Assembly (NCBI RefSeq): GCF_001590905.1
Contig: NZ_BCTT01000010.1
Location: forward strand, 62,001 to 126,000
DNA from: Serratia grimesii NBRC 13537
GTDB taxonomy: Bacteria; Pseudomonadota; Gammaproteobacteria; Enterobacterales; Enterobacteriaceae
DNA: 64,000 bases
Direction: 5' to 3'
Of this stretch, positions 9,568-19,191 are shown one piece after another; position 1 is the first letter of the stretch, and every line of letters begins with the position of its first letter. The notes below the pieces were generated by a model, which saw only the letters and a program-made list of their open reading frames with translations, searched no databases and was not told where the DNA came from. The position numbers and the translations under genes are program-made.

Positions 9568-10614
9568 ATGCACAAAACAGATGAACTGCGGACCGCGCGC
9601 ATCGACAGCCTCGTGACGCCGCAAGCGTTGGCAGAGACGTTGCCGATCTCGGCGGAAATCGCTGACAACGTGACAGCGTCACGTAAGCGAATTGAGAAAA
9701 TCCTGACCGGTGAGGATCGCCGTCTCCTGGTGGTTATCGGTCCTTGCTCTATCCACGATCTTGACGCTGCCATTGATTATGCCGGCCGACTGAACGCCCT
9801 GCGCATTCGTTATCAGGATCGCCTGGAAATCGTGATGCGCACCTATTTTGAAAAACCGCGCACCGTGGTGGGCTGGAAAGGTCTGATCTCCGATCCGGCG
9901 CTGGATGGGACTTTCCAGGTGAATCGTGGCATTGAAATGGCCCGTCGACTGTTGCTGGAAGTGAACCAACTCGGCCTGCCCACCGCTACCGAGTTCCTCG
10001 ACATGGTTGTCGGCCAATACATTGCCGACCTGATCAGTTGGGGTGCGATTGGTGCACGCACCACAGAAAGCCAAATTCACCGTGAAATGGCTTCAGCACT
10101 TTCCTGCCCGGTCGGCTTTAAGAACGGGACAGACGGTAACACCCGTATTGCCATTGATGCTATCCGTGCAGCACGTGCCGGGCATATGTTCCTGTCACCG
10201 GACAAACACGGGCAGATGACTATCTATCAGACCAGTGGCAATCCGTATGGTCATATCATCATGCGCGGGGGCAAAACGCCGAATTATCACGCGACAGACA
10301 TCGTTGCCGCTTGCGACAGCCTGCGTGAATTCGATCTGCCGGAACATCTGGTGATCGATTTCAGTCACGGTAACTGTCAGAAATTGCATCGTCGCCAACT
10401 GGAAGTGGCAGAAAATGTTTGCCAGCAAATTCGCGCCGGTTCTGTCGCCGTCACCGGTGTGATGGCAGAAAGCTTCCTGGTGGAAGGCACACAGAAAATC
10501 GTTGCAGGACAACCACTGACCTACGGCCAGTCGATCACCGATCCTTGCCTGAGCTGGTCCGACAGCGAACAGTTGCTGGCCATGCTCGCGGATGCGGTAG
10601 ATACCCGCTTCTGA
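9568..10614 (+). CDS. aroH: 3-deoxy-7-phosphoheptulonate synthase, AroH (Trp-sensitive) type
   Basis: DAHP synthase condenses phosphoenolpyruvate with erythrose 4-phosphate at the entry of the shikimate pathway. The start at ATG 9568 gives 348 residues, the E. coli AroH length, opening HKTDELRTARIDSLVTP. The type I signature GPCSIHD, the substrate-binding KPRTVVGWKGLISDP and the metal-site region DFSHGNCQK are present. It lies beside ppsR, and the closest match I recall is AroH rather than AroF or AroG. I could not see a TrpR operator in the 194 bases upstream, so Trp control of transcription is not supported here. Confidence 0.94.
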   Translation: MHKTDELRTARIDSLVTPQALAETLPISAEIADNVTASRKRIEKILTGEDRRLLVVIGPCSIHDLDAAIDYAGRLNALRIRYQDRLEIVMRTYFEKPRTVVGWKGLISDPALDGTFQVNRGIEMARRLLLEVNQLGLPTATEFLDMVVGQYIADLISWGAIGARTTESQIHREMASALSCPVGFKNGTDGNTRIAIDAIRAARAGHMFLSPDKHGQMTIYQTSGNPYGHIIMRGGKTPNYHATDIVAACDSLREFDLPEHLVIDFSHGNCQKLHRRQLEVAENVCQQIRAGSVAVTGVMAESFLVEGTQKIVAGQPLTYGQSITDPCLSWSDSEQLLAMLADAVDTRF

Positions 10615-10622
10615 TCCACTAA

Positions 10623-10640
10623 CCGGGGCGCCCGCCCCGG
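10623..10640 (+). terminator. Intrinsic terminator of aroH
   Basis: CCGGGGC and GCCCCGG form a seven-base GC stem with a four-base loop, followed by CTTTTCC, eight bases after the aroH stop. Confidence 0.8.
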
Positions 10641-10726
10641 CTTTTCCACCCGCCTGCGACTCATCTATAATTATGCCTATTGCAGCGCTATAGAGCGCTT
10701 CTGTCACAGGATATGGAGTTCCCTGC

Positions 10727-11212
10727 ATGAGCAATTCACTGTTATCCATCCCCTGCATTACATTGCAAGGGGAACACAAAACCCTGGGTGACTTTCCCGC
10801 CCGGGCTTATTTGGTGGTGAATACCGCCAGCAAATGCGGGTTTACTCCGCAGTACCGTGGGTTGGAAAACCTTTGGCAATACTACCGCGAGCGCGGTCTG
10901 ATGGTACTGGGTTTTCCCTGCAATCAATTCGGTGCGCAAGAACCCGGCGATCCACTGGAAATTGCCAACTTCTGCACGCTGAACTACGGCGTCAGCTTCC
11001 CGTTGTTCAGTAAAGTTGAGGTAAACGGCCCCGGCGCACACCCGCTCTTTAACGAATTAAAGCGACTGGCACCGGGCGTATTAGGTAGCCAACGCATCAA
11101 ATGGAATTTCACCAAGTTCCTGCTGACAGCCGACGGACAACGTGTGAAACGTTTCGCACCGATCACCAAACCCGAACGCTTATTTGACCGCATCGAAACG
11201 CTGCTGAAATAA
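10727..11212 (+). CDS. Glutathione peroxidase-family thiol peroxidase (second paralogue)
   Basis: This 161-residue peroxidase of the GPx/BtuE family reduces hydroperoxides using thiols. The peroxidatic Cys37 lies in NTASKCGFTPQY. FPCNQFGAQEPG supplies Cys65 and the catalytic-site Gln67, and IKWNFTKFL supplies the Trp-Asn pair, so the active site is complete. It is shorter than BtuE (161 against 184) and lacks the BtuE insertion before WNF. The gene stands alone between the aroH terminator and its own hairpin (11223-11247). The true BtuE is at 30770-31324, so I give no symbol here. Confidence 0.88.
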   Translation: MSNSLLSIPCITLQGEHKTLGDFPARAYLVVNTASKCGFTPQYRGLENLWQYYRERGLMVLGFPCNQFGAQEPGDPLEIANFCTLNYGVSFPLFSKVEVNGPGAHPLFNELKRLAPGVLGSQRIKWNFTKFLLTADGQRVKRFAPITKPERLFDRIETLLK

Positions 11213-11222
11213 CCGCATTTCT

Positions 11223-11247
11223 TACGGGCTGAGTTGCTCAGCCCGTA
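11223..11247 (+). terminator. Hairpin after the peroxidase gene
   Basis: TACGGGCTGAG pairs perfectly with CTCAGCCCGTA around a three-base loop, ten bases after the stop. No T run follows, so terminator strength is uncertain. Confidence 0.5.
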
Positions 11248-11317
11248 TCACATCACTTTCCTGCAAAAAGGTTCCATTGGTAAGAAAATTTTCCTTGATG
11301 TAACCTTTCGTTCACAT

Positions 11318-11336
11318 GATAATGATTCTCAATTTG
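11318..11336 (+). promoter_or_regulatory. Fur box upstream of the haem uptake locus
   Basis: GATAATGATTCTCAATTTG matches the 19-base Fur consensus GATAATGATAATCATTATC over its first nine bases and several later ones. It lies about 40 bases before hemP. Iron repression through Fur is the known control of hem/hmu loci. Confidence 0.8.
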
Positions 11337-11372
11337 ATATTAATTACCATTTAAAATCGGCTTTATACACAC

Positions 11373-11564
11373 ATGACGATGGATAATAACAACCACAACC
11401 AGCCTGCCAAAGCCACGTCCTCCGCTGACAGCGGTCTGGTCTCACCTCCCTGCTACGACAGCGTACAACTGCTCGACGCTGACGGTGTGGCGATCATCAT
11501 CCATCAGGGCCAGCGCTACCAGTTGCGGCAGACTAAAGCCGGGAAATTGATCCTGACCAAGTAA
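11373..11564 (+). CDS. hemP: Hemin uptake protein HemP
   Basis: This is a small soluble protein of 63 residues (61 if ATG 11379 is used; no strong ribosome-binding site decides). The C-terminal VQLLDADGVAIIIHQGQRYQLRQTKAGKLILTK is the conserved HemP/HmuP (YdiE) domain, which ends in the usual KLILTK. HmuP-type proteins in other bacteria help activate haem receptor transcription, but the role here is inferred. It is the first gene after the Fur box and precedes hemR. In E. coli the lone homologue ydiE also sits near aroH, so the rest of this haem locus occupies a conserved chromosomal site. Confidence 0.9.
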   Translation: MTMDNNNHNQPAKATSSADSGLVSPPCYDSVQLLDADGVAIIIHQGQRYQLRQTKAGKLILTK

Positions 11565-11657
11565 TACCTATCCCTCAACGCCAGCCACCCCGATCGTTTT
11601 TGATCCAGGCAGCCAGCAAATCTATTGATATGTTTAAAACATACGGAGAGTTGCGAC

Positions 11658-13748
11658 ATGCCTCTGATTCCTTACACCCGGCTGCGTTTATCCGCATTGA
11701 GTCTGGCGATTGCCTGCGCTCTGCCGACGGTGACTTTTGCACAAACCAACAGCACGACTTCTTCTCTTTCTACGACGGCGGCTTCGCCAGTGAAAAAGGA
11801 CAAAACCAGCGACGAAACAATGACCGTGGCCGCCACCGGCAACGCGCGCAGCAGCTTTGAAGCTCCAATGATGGTGACAGTGATCGAACGCGATACGCCG
11901 CAAAGCCAAACCGCCACCAGCGCCGCCGATATGCTACGCCGCGTGCCGGGTATTACCGTCAATGGCACCGGCCGCAGTAATGGCCAAGACGTTTTTATGC
12001 GCGGTTACGGTAAAAATGGCGTACTGACATTAGTTGATGGCATCCGTCAGGGTACCGACACCGGACACCTTGGTGCGACCTTCCTCGATCCTGCGTTGGT
12101 AAAACGTATCGAAGTGGTACGCGGCCCTTCGGCCCTGCTGTATGGCAGCGGTGCTCTGGGTGGCGTAATTGCCTATGAAACGGTGGATGCCGCTGATTTG
12201 TTGCTGCCGGGCCATAATAGCGGCTACCGGGTTTACGGCACCGCCGGCAGCGGCGATCACAGCCTGGGTATGGGCGCCAGCGCCTACGGCAAGACTGACA
12301 ACCTCGACGGCCTGCTGTCATTCGGCACCCGCGATGTCGGTAATCTGCGCCAGGGTAACGGTTTTGATGCGCCGAATGATGAAACCATTAGTAATGTACT
12401 GGCTAAAGGAACCTGGACGCTCGATGAGAACCAGTCGTTAAGCGGGGATTTGCGTTACTACAATAACCGGGCTCAGGAGCCCAAAAACCCGCAAGAGTCC
12501 GCCAGCAGCAGCGGTAACCGGATGACTGACCGTTCGACAATCCAACGTGACGGTCAACTCAGCTACAAATTGAAACCTGTAGGCCAAGACTGGCTCGATG
12601 CAGAAGCCAAAGTCTATTATTCCGAAGTAGAGATTAACGCGCACACCAACGGCAGTGAAGATGAGGCTCGCAAACAAACCACCCGTGGTGCGAAGCTGGA
12701 AAACCGCACGCGATTGTTTGCGGACACCTTCGCTTCCCATTTGTTTACCTACGGCAGTGAAGCTTACAAGCAGGAACAAACGCCAGGCGGCGCAACGGAA
12801 AGCTTCCCACAGGCAAAAATCAACTTTGCTTCTGGCTGGTTACAAGACGAAATTACCTTGCGTGATTTGCCAATCACCCTGCTTGCCGGGACGCGTTACG
12901 ATAATTATAAAGGCTCTAGCGACGGGTACGCAGATGTGGATGCCGACAAGTGGTCCTCACGTGGTGCAGTCAGCATCACGCCAACTGACTGGTTGATGCT
13001 GTTCGGTTCCTACTCGCAGGCCTTCCGTGCCCCAACGATGGGTGAGATGTACAACGACTCCAAACATTTTTCGATCCCTATGGGACCAACCACTATTACC
13101 AACAATTGGGTGCCCAACCCAAATCTGAAACCTGAAACCAATGCGACCCAAGAATATGGTTTCGGATTACGCTTTGACGACCTGCTGTTGGCTGATGACA
13201 GCCTGCAATTCAAAGCCAGCTACTTCGACACCAAGGCCCGGGACTACATCACAACAGATGTCACTATGGAATTGGGTCGTGGCCCGCGTGGCCCTTATTG
13301 CATCAGTTGTACCACTTTCTCGACCAACATTGACCGGGCAAAAATCTGGGGTTGGGACGCCATGCTGAGTTATAAAACTTCAATTTTTGGCTGGGACTTG
13401 GCATACAACCGTACTCGCGGCAAGAACGAAACCAGTGGCGAATGGCTAAACAGCATCAATCCGGATACCGTCACGAGCACACTGGATATCCCGCTGGGTG
13501 AAACAGGCTTGTCAACCGGTTGGGTAGCCACTCTCACCCAACGCGCTAGTCGTGTAGAAACCGGCACACCAGAACAAGGTGGCTACGGCGTCAACGATTT
13601 TTATCTGAGCTATAAAGGGCGTGAACGCCTGCAAGGCATCACTACTACGGTAGTTCTGGGTAACGCATTCGACAAAGAATACTACTCGCCACAGGGCATT
13701 CCGCAGGATGGCCGTAACGCAAAACTGCTGGTCAGCTACCAGTGGTAA
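11658..13748 (+). CDS. hemR: TonB-dependent haem/haemoglobin outer-membrane receptor
   Basis: The receptor imports haem across the outer membrane with TonB energy. I start it at ATG 11658 (GGAGAG six to seven bases before), giving 696 residues with a signal peptide ending near TVTFAQ. The upstream ATG at 11625 would add eleven residues ahead of the signal peptide. The TonB-box-like ETMTVAATG is followed by a plug domain (DMLRRVPGITVNG; VRGPSALLYGSGALGG) and a 22-strand barrel ending in VSYQW. The FRAPTMGEMYND and NPNLKPETN boxes typical of haem receptors are present with a histidine between them, like the essential His461 of Yersinia HemR. A stem-loop separates it from hemS. Confidence 0.94.
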   Translation: MPLIPYTRLRLSALSLAIACALPTVTFAQTNSTTSSLSTTAASPVKKDKTSDETMTVAATGNARSSFEAPMMVTVIERDTPQSQTATSAADMLRRVPGITVNGTGRSNGQDVFMRGYGKNGVLTLVDGIRQGTDTGHLGATFLDPALVKRIEVVRGPSALLYGSGALGGVIAYETVDAADLLLPGHNSGYRVYGTAGSGDHSLGMGASAYGKTDNLDGLLSFGTRDVGNLRQGNGFDAPNDETISNVLAKGTWTLDENQSLSGDLRYYNNRAQEPKNPQESASSSGNRMTDRSTIQRDGQLSYKLKPVGQDWLDAEAKVYYSEVEINAHTNGSEDEARKQTTRGAKLENRTRLFADTFASHLFTYGSEAYKQEQTPGGATESFPQAKINFASGWLQDEITLRDLPITLLAGTRYDNYKGSSDGYADVDADKWSSRGAVSITPTDWLMLFGSYSQAFRAPTMGEMYNDSKHFSIPMGPTTITNNWVPNPNLKPETNATQEYGFGLRFDDLLLADDSLQFKASYFDTKARDYITTDVTMELGRGPRGPYCISCTTFSTNIDRAKIWGWDAMLSYKTSIFGWDLAYNRTRGKNETSGEWLNSINPDTVTSTLDIPLGETGLSTGWVATLTQRASRVETGTPEQGGYGVNDFYLSYKGRERLQGITTTVVLGNAFDKEYYSPQGIPQDGRNAKLLVSYQW

Positions 13749-13759
13749 CGTTTTAATTC

Positions 13760-13784
13760 CGGCGGGCAACCCGAATGCCCGCCG
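13760..13784 (+). terminator. Intercistronic hairpin between hemR and hemS
   Basis: CGGCGGGCA pairs perfectly with TGCCCGCCG around a seven-base loop. No T run follows, and hemS has its own ribosome-binding site (CAGGAG) just downstream, so this is more likely a partial terminator or mRNA-stabilising structure than the end of the operon. Confidence 0.6.
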
Positions 13785-13811
13785 ATTGAACCTCACACAG
13801 GAGAACTATCT

Positions 13812-14846
13812 ATGAGCAATACCCTCTACGAACGCTACCAGCAGGCCAAAATTGATAACCCAGGCAAATACGCGCGCGATCTGGCCGAGCTGCTTGGCGT
13901 CAGCGAAGCGGAACTGACCCATGCTCGCGTTGATCAGGATACTCGTCGTCTGCAGGCCGATGCTCGTACCCTGCTGACCGAGCTGGAGCAGGTTGGCGTC
14001 ACCAAATCCATCACTCGCAACAGCTATGCAGTGCATGAGCAAATGGGCCGGTACCGTAACCAGCACCTGAACGGCCACGCTGGACTGATCCTCAACCCAC
14101 GTGAATTGGATTTGCGGCTGTTCCTCAATCAATGGGCCAGCGTGTTCGCCATGAGCGAAACCAACAAGCGCGGTGTACGTCACAGCATTCAGTTCTTCGA
14201 TCATCAAGGGGACGCGTTGCATAAAGTATACACCACCGACGAAACCGACCTGGCCGCCTGGATGGCACTGGTGGAACGTCACCTGAGTGCAGACAATCCG
14301 ACGTTGGAACTGAAAGCCCCGGACGCCACCGTCAGTAACGCCGCACCGGACAACGAAAAGATCGACCGCGAATGGCGTGAAATGACCGATGTTCACCAAT
14401 TCTTCCAGTTGTTGAGCCGCAACAAACTGACGCGCCAGCAGGCCTTCAAGGCCGTCGGTAACGATCTGGCTTATCGGGTCGATAACAGCGCCTTGGCGCA
14501 ATTGCTTGATGCCGCCCACAGCTTACAAAACGAGATCATGATTTTTGTCGGCAACCGTGGTTGCGTGCAGATATTCACCGGCCAGATTGAACGTCTGATG
14601 CCACAGGAAGGCTGGATTAACGTCTTTAACCGTCGCTTTACCCTGCATCTAATCGAAGATGCAATCGCCGAAAGTTGGATCACCCGTAAACCGACCAAAG
14701 ACGGCTTTGTCACCAGCCTGGAATTGTTCGCTGCTGACGGCACACAAATTGCCCAGCTCTACGGCCAACGTACTGAGGGTCAACCTGAACAAACCCAGTG
14801 GCGTGAGCAAGTCGCCGCACTTGAGCCTAAGGACATTGCTGCATGA
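13812..14846 (+). CDS. hemS: Hemin-degrading / haem-trafficking factor HemS
   Basis: This 344-residue cytoplasmic protein belongs to the HemS/ShuS/HmuS family, which binds incoming haem and breaks it down or hands it on. The two related halves are visible: each has a block on catching aromatic or haem contacts and an NRG-type loop ([12 protein letters not shown] early; [19 protein letters not shown] late). [20 protein letters not shown] contains the histidine equivalent to the axial ligand (His196) of Yersinia HemS. The four-base overlap with hemT (ATGA) shows translational coupling within the hemSTUV unit. Confidence 0.93.
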   Translation: MSNTLYERYQQAKIDNPGKYARDLAELLGVSEAELTHARVDQDTRRLQADARTLLTELEQVGVTKSITRNSYAVHEQMGRYRNQHLNGHAGLILNPRELDLRLFLNQWASVFAMSETNKRGVRHSIQFFDHQGDALHKVYTTDETDLAAWMALVERHLSADNPTLELKAPDATVSNAAPDNEKIDREWREMTDVHQFFQLLSRNKLTRQQAFKAVGNDLAYRVDNSALAQLLDAAHSLQNEIMIFVGNRGCVQIFTGQIERLMPQEGWINVFNRRFTLHLIEDAIAESWITRKPTKDGFVTSLELFAADGTQIAQLYGQRTEGQPEQTQWREQVAALEPKDIAA

Positions 14847-15673
14847 AACCTTCATTGATCCGTCGCCTGGCGTTGTGTATTACGCTGGCGTTACCGTTCA
14901 CCGCGTCGGCGGCAGAACGTATTGTCTCGATAGGTGGTGACGTCACCGAAATTGCCTTCGCACTGGGCGCGGGCGATGAAGTGATAGCGCGAGACAGTAC
15001 CAGTCTGCAACCGGAAGCCGTCAAAAAGCTGCCGGATGTCGGCTACATGCGCCAACTCAATGCCGAAGGCATTTTGGCGTTAAAACCCACGCTGGTACTG
15101 ACTACTGCGTTGGCCGAGCCGGCCCTGGTACTCAAACAGCTGGAAGAAAGCGGCGTTAAAGTGGTGCGCATTCCAGGCGATACAACGTTGCAGAGCGTGC
15201 CGGAAAAAATCACCGTCATCGCCGATGCGCTGCAACGAGCCGACCAAGGCAAGCAGTTAAACACTCGCTACCAGCAACAACTGGCGGCGATAAAAACGGA
15301 TGCCTTGCCGGTCAGGGTCTTGTTCGTCATGAGCCATGGCGGTATTACACCCATGGCTGCCGGGCAGCACACCGCGGCCGATGCTGTCATTACAGCAGCA
15401 GGTCTGAAAAACGCCATGCAAGGATTCAGCCGCTACCGCCCACTGTCGCAGGAAGGCGTGATCGCCAGCGCTCCCGACCTATTACTGGTCACTACTGACG
15501 GCATTAAAACTCTCGGTGGACAGGAACAGCTTTGGAAATTACCCGGCATCGCCCTCACGCCCGCAGGTAAACAACATCGTGTGCTGATCGTTGATGATAT
15601 GGCGCTGCTCGGCTTTGGGTTAGAAACACCTGCCGCACTGGCTAAATTGCGCAATGCGGCGGAGCAAAAGTAA
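14843..15673 (+). CDS. hemT: Periplasmic haem-binding protein HemT
   Basis: This is the 276-residue solute-binding protein of the haem ABC importer. A signal peptide covers about residues 1-23 (ending TASAAE). The TroA/BtuF-like fold begins [39 protein letters not shown] contains the tyrosine that coordinates haem iron in ShuT-type proteins. The start overlaps the hemS stop, and the stop overlaps the hemU start by one base (TAATG), so hemS, T and U are tightly coupled. Confidence 0.93.
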   Translation: MKPSLIRRLALCITLALPFTASAAERIVSIGGDVTEIAFALGAGDEVIARDSTSLQPEAVKKLPDVGYMRQLNAEGILALKPTLVLTTALAEPALVLKQLEESGVKVVRIPGDTTLQSVPEKITVIADALQRADQGKQLNTRYQQQLAAIKTDALPVRVLFVMSHGGITPMAAGQHTAADAVITAAGLKNAMQGFSRYRPLSQEGVIASAPDLLLVTTDGIKTLGGQEQLWKLPGIALTPAGKQHRVLIVDDMALLGFGLETPAALAKLRNAAEQK

Positions 15674-16677
15674 TGCACAGCCGCACTTCCCCACGCCTGG
15701 CGATTACCGGTCTACTGGTGTTGCTGGCTGTGCTGGCTCTGTGCGCCGCCAATATGGGGGCACTGACGTTGTCATTCCGCACTTTGTGGCAACAACCCTT
15801 TAGCGACACAACCTGGCATATCTGGTTGAATATCCGCCTGCCGCGCGTCCTGTTAGCGGTGGTGATTGGTTGCGCGTTGGCCGTATCCGGCGCCGTCATG
15901 CAGGGGCTGTTCCGCAACCCGTTGGCGGACCCCAGTCTATTGGGTATCAGCAGTGGCGGCGCACTGTTTGTCGCGCTGATTATTGTCATGCCGCTGGCCT
16001 TGCCACCGGTGATCGCCCTCTATGGCCACATGCTGGCAGCGTTTCTTGGCAGTATGCTGGTATCGATCTTGATCTACGGGATCAGTCGCAGTGGCCACGG
16101 CAGCCTGTCGCGTCTGCTACTGGCAGGCATTGCCATTAATGCGCTGTGTATGGCAGCAATTGGCGTGCTGTCTTACCTCAGTAACGATCAGCAATTGCGT
16201 CAGTTTTCATTGTGGATGATGGGCAGCTTGAGCCAGTCACAGTGGCCTACGCTGGCCGTTTCCGCCTCGCTTATCTTACCCGCCACCCTACTCACGCTGT
16301 TGCAGGCACGTCGACTGAACTTATTGCAACTGGGTGATGAAGAGGCCCATTACCTTGGTGTAAATGTCCAGCGTGCCAAACTGCAGTTGTTGTTATTGAG
16401 CGCCTTGTTGATTGGTGCGGCAGTCGCGATGAGCGGTGTTATTGGCTTTATCGGCCTTGTGGTGCCGCATTTGGTGCGTATGCGCCTTGGCGGTGACCAT
16501 CGCTGGCTGTTACCTTGCTCTGCTCTGGGGGGAGCCTGCCTGTTGTTGGTCAGTGATACGTTTGCACGCACGCTGGTTGCACCGGCGGAAATGCCCGTCG
16601 GTTTGATGACCAGTCTGATTGGCGGGCCTTACTTCTTATGGCTGGTTATGCGCCAGCGGGAGCGTGTGGGTGGATAA
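15673..16677 (+). CDS. hemU: Haem ABC transporter permease HemU
   Basis: This 334-residue FecCD/BtuC-family permease moves haem through the inner membrane as a dimer. About ten hydrophobic segments are visible. The family blocks [38 protein letters not shown] and the late [23 protein letters not shown] (the cytoplasmic loop that contacts the ATPase) are intact. It begins on the last base of hemT and runs into hemV by a few codons. Confidence 0.94.
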   Translation: MHSRTSPRLAITGLLVLLAVLALCAANMGALTLSFRTLWQQPFSDTTWHIWLNIRLPRVLLAVVIGCALAVSGAVMQGLFRNPLADPSLLGISSGGALFVALIIVMPLALPPVIALYGHMLAAFLGSMLVSILIYGISRSGHGSLSRLLLAGIAINALCMAAIGVLSYLSNDQQLRQFSLWMMGSLSQSQWPTLAVSASLILPATLLTLLQARRLNLLQLGDEEAHYLGVNVQRAKLQLLLLSALLIGAAVAMSGVIGFIGLVVPHLVRMRLGGDHRWLLPCSALGGACLLLVSDTFARTLVAPAEMPVGLMTSLIGGPYFLWLVMRQRERVGG

Positions 16678-17455
16678 CACATCAAGTCTGACCGCGCAGC
16701 AATTACGCTACAGCCTGGGTTCACGCAGGTTAATCAACGACGTTTCACTCAGCATCAACAGTGGTGAAATGGTCGCAATTATCGGACCTAACGGTGCGGG
16801 TAAATCGACGTTGCTGCGTTTGTTAACCGGGTATTTAGCTCCAGGCTGTGGCGAATGCCAGTTACTTGGACGTCCGTTGGAACAGTGGCAACCCCAGCAA
16901 CTGGCGAAAGTGCGTGCGGTGATGCGCCAACATAGCGATTTGGCCTTTCCCTTTACCGTAGAGGAAGTGGTCAGCATGGGGCGAGCGCCACATGGTAAGC
17001 GTGATGCGCAGCTAGCAATACAACAGGTGATGGCGCAAACCGACTGTCTCGACTTGGCACAACGAGATTATCGCCAACTTTCCGGCGGTGAGCAGCAGCG
17101 AGTGCAACTTGCTCGTGTGTTGGCTCAACTTTGGCAACCGCAACCAACGCCAGCCTGGTTATTTCTTGATGAACCAACCTCAGCACTGGATCTTTACCAC
17201 CAGCAACATACGCTGAGATTGCTGCGTACACTGACACGCCAACAGCCCATTGCCGTGTGTTGCGTGCTTCACGATCTCAATTTAGCCGCACTGTATGCAG
17301 ATCGTATTTTATTGCTGCATCAAGGGCAGTTGGTTGCCTCGGGAACACCACAAGAAGTCCTACAGGCCGATATTCTCACCCGCTGGTACCAGGCGGATTT
17401 GGGTGTGGTACATCATCCGGAAGTTGCCTTACCGCAAGTATATCTACGCCAATAG
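16670..17455 (+). CDS. hemV: Haem ABC transporter ATP-binding protein HemV
   Basis: This ATPase of about 261 residues powers HemTU. I start it at GTG 16670, which has GGGAG at 16658-16662 seven bases before it and overlaps the hemU end by eight bases; GTG 16664 is too close to that site. The frame stays open back to 16619 inside hemU, but the extra residues are not family-like. Walker A is GPNGAGKST, the Q-loop is near [18 protein letters not shown], the signature is [12 protein letters not shown], Walker B is [11 protein letters not shown], and the switch histidine is in VLHDLN. It is the last gene of the haem locus. Confidence 0.92.
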   Translation: MDNTSSLTAQQLRYSLGSRRLINDVSLSINSGEMVAIIGPNGAGKSTLLRLLTGYLAPGCGECQLLGRPLEQWQPQQLAKVRAVMRQHSDLAFPFTVEEVVSMGRAPHGKRDAQLAIQQVMAQTDCLDLAQRDYRQLSGGEQQRVQLARVLAQLWQPQPTPAWLFLDEPTSALDLYHQQHTLRLLRTLTRQQPIAVCCVLHDLNLAALYADRILLLHQGQLVASGTPQEVLQADILTRWYQADLGVVHHPEVALPQVYLRQ

Positions 17456-17461
17456 TGCCTG

Positions 17462-17491
17462 GTGTCGGGCTCGGTATACCGTGCCCGACAC
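17462..17491. terminator. Terminator between convergent hemV and selO
   Basis: GTGTCGGGC pairs with GCCCGACAC, and the loop itself is the palindrome CGGTATACCG, giving one long stem. TTTCCCC follows on the plus strand. It probably ends the hem operon. Confidence 0.75.
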
Positions 17492-17500
17492 TTTCCCCAA

Positions 17501-18943
17501 TCAACTCGAGCAGGATATCTCCAGGTGTTTGCCCCAATCCGGTGGCAATGCGGCGAGATCATCGTATTGTGCGGCATCAGCAAACGGCGTCAGCAAAGCC
17601 TGATGCAGACGTGCCAGTTTGCTGACATCATTCTGCTCAGCACTTTCAATCGCCTGCTGCGCCAGATAATTGCGCAGGATTAACTTAGGATTCACAGCAT
17701 TCATTGCCTGTTGACGTTCGGCATCACTCACCTGTTCTTGCTGCAAACGCTGGCGGTATTGCTGATACCAACTGTCGAACGCGGCGCGATCAATAAACTC
17801 ATCCCGTAGTGGCGACTGTGCCTGTTGTTGTTCCGTTTGGCTCAACAAACGGAAGGTACGGCTATAATCCCGCCCTTCTTGCGCCATCATGCTCAACAAC
17901 CCGGTAAGCAGGTCATTATCCTGCTGTGACTGCGTGAAGAAACCAAGCTTGGCCCGCATTTGTTCCCCATAGGCTCGCATCAGGGCCGGTTCATAGGCCG
18001 CCAGCGCCATCTGTAGCTGTTCAGTGCTCATCAGCCCAGACAAAGTCTGTGCCAGGCGATGGAGGTTCCACAATGCGACTGCTGGCTGATTGTCGAATGC
18101 ATAACGACCCTGGTGGTCAGAATGGTTACAGATATAGTCGGGCTGGTAATCGTCGAGGAAGCCATACGGACCATAGTCGATGGTAATACCAAGAATCGAC
18201 ATATTATCGGTATTCATCACACCGTGTGCGAACCCAACGGTCTGCCAATGGGCGATAAGCCGTGCGGTACGTTCGACGACATCGGTAAACCACAGCAAGT
18301 AGCCATCACTCTGATCTTGAAACTGCGGCCAATGGCGGGCAATGACAAAATCAGCCAATTGTTGCACCTGCTCTGGCTGTTTGCGGTAGTAAAAATGTTC
18401 AAAGTGGCCGAAGCGGACATGGCTTTCCGCTACACGCAATAGCATCGCGCCGTGTTCCGGTTGTTCACGGTAGACGGGTTGCTCACTGGTCACGATGGTC
18501 AGTGCTCGCGTAGTGGGGATACCCAGATGATGCATTGCCTCAGAGGCCAGGAACTCACGGATCGCCGAGCGTAGCACCGCGCGACCATCGCCCATACGCG
18601 AATAGGGCGTCATTCCGGCCCCTTTTAGATGCCAGTCCATACTGCGACCATCGGCCAGTCGTTGTTCACCCAGCAGAATGCCGCGTCCATCGCCCAACTG
18701 CCCAGCCCAAACACCGAACTGGTGCCCACTGTACACCTGTGCCAACGGCTTCATCCCCGGCAACAGCGTTTCCCCCGCCCAAATCGCGGTTTTATCTTGG
18801 GTAAACCAACTTTCGTCCAGCCCTAACTCGCGTGCGAGCGGCTCACTGTGATACAGCAGGCGGGCACCTTTCAGCGGCGTAGGATTCAATTCGGTATAGA
18901 AACCGGGTAACTGATGATGGTAAGCATTTTCAAACTGCGGCAT
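17501..18943 (-). CDS. selO: SelO family protein adenylyltransferase (YdiU)
   Basis: This pseudokinase-fold enzyme transfers AMP from ATP to protein hydroxyl groups; the E. coli homologue YdiU acts on redox-related proteins. I start it at ATG 18943 after GGAGGG, giving 480 residues (E. coli 478). The nucleotide-binding [36 protein letters not shown], the catalytic-region [13 protein letters not shown] and the metal-binding DYGPYGFLD are all present. The C-terminus is LEISCSS, with cysteine where the animal SelO has selenocysteine. Its E. coli neighbour ydiV is also next to it here. Confidence 0.94.
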   Translation of the reverse strand: MPQFENAYHHQLPGFYTELNPTPLKGARLLYHSEPLARELGLDESWFTQDKTAIWAGETLLPGMKPLAQVYSGHQFGVWAGQLGDGRGILLGEQRLADGRSMDWHLKGAGMTPYSRMGDGRAVLRSAIREFLASEAMHHLGIPTTRALTIVTSEQPVYREQPEHGAMLLRVAESHVRFGHFEHFYYRKQPEQVQQLADFVIARHWPQFQDQSDGYLLWFTDVVERTARLIAHWQTVGFAHGVMNTDNMSILGITIDYGPYGFLDDYQPDYICNHSDHQGRYAFDNQPAVALWNLHRLAQTLSGLMSTEQLQMALAAYEPALMRAYGEQMRAKLGFFTQSQQDNDLLTGLLSMMAQEGRDYSRTFRLLSQTEQQQAQSPLRDEFIDRAAFDSWYQQYRQRLQQEQVSDAERQQAMNAVNPKLILRNYLAQQAIESAEQNDVSKLARLHQALLTPFADAAQYDDLAALPPDWGKHLEISCSS

Positions 18944-19011
18944 AGGCCCTCCGTTACCACTAGTGTAGAGCCAGGACGGGGCGATTAACACAGAGGAAAT
19001 GTAGGGAGAAC

Positions 19012-19038
19012 GCATCTGCCTGAAACGTGGGCAGATGC
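19012..19038 (-). terminator. Hairpin downstream of the 39-residue membrane protein gene
   Basis: GCATCTGCC and GGCAGATGC form a perfect nine-base stem with a nine-base loop, eight bases beyond the small gene's stop. Only TTCTCCC follows, so it is a weak candidate. Confidence 0.5.
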
Positions 19039-19045
19039 GGGGAGA

Positions 19046-19165
19046 TCAGCGTTTATGCCGATACGGCTTAAATGCTTTTTTACGCTGGTAGATAAAGTAC
19101 TTAATCAGCGAGAAAATGATAATGAATAACAGCGCCGGAATCACAGAAAAAATCATCCAGTCCAT
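19046..19165 (-). CDS. Unrecognised 39-residue single-pass membrane protein
   Basis: A 40-codon frame starts at ATG 19165 with GGAG seven bases before it (GGAGCCAATAATG) and ends at TGA 19046-19048. The protein opens MDWMIFSVIPALLFIIIFSL, then IKYFIYQRKKAFKPYRHKR. It has one strongly hydrophobic segment (about residues 4-27) and a very basic tail with no acidic residue after Asp2. By the positive-inside rule the tail should be cytoplasmic. A hairpin follows the stop. It lies between the same-strand genes ydiV and selO, only 26 bases from the ydiV stop, and could share the ydiV transcript. I do not recognise a family. It falls below common ORF length cut-offs. Confidence 0.72.
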   Translation of the reverse strand: MDWMIFSVIPALLFIIIFSLIKYFIYQRKKAFKPYRHKR

Positions 19166-19191
19166 TATTGGCTCCGTTGTGTGCAGTACTC

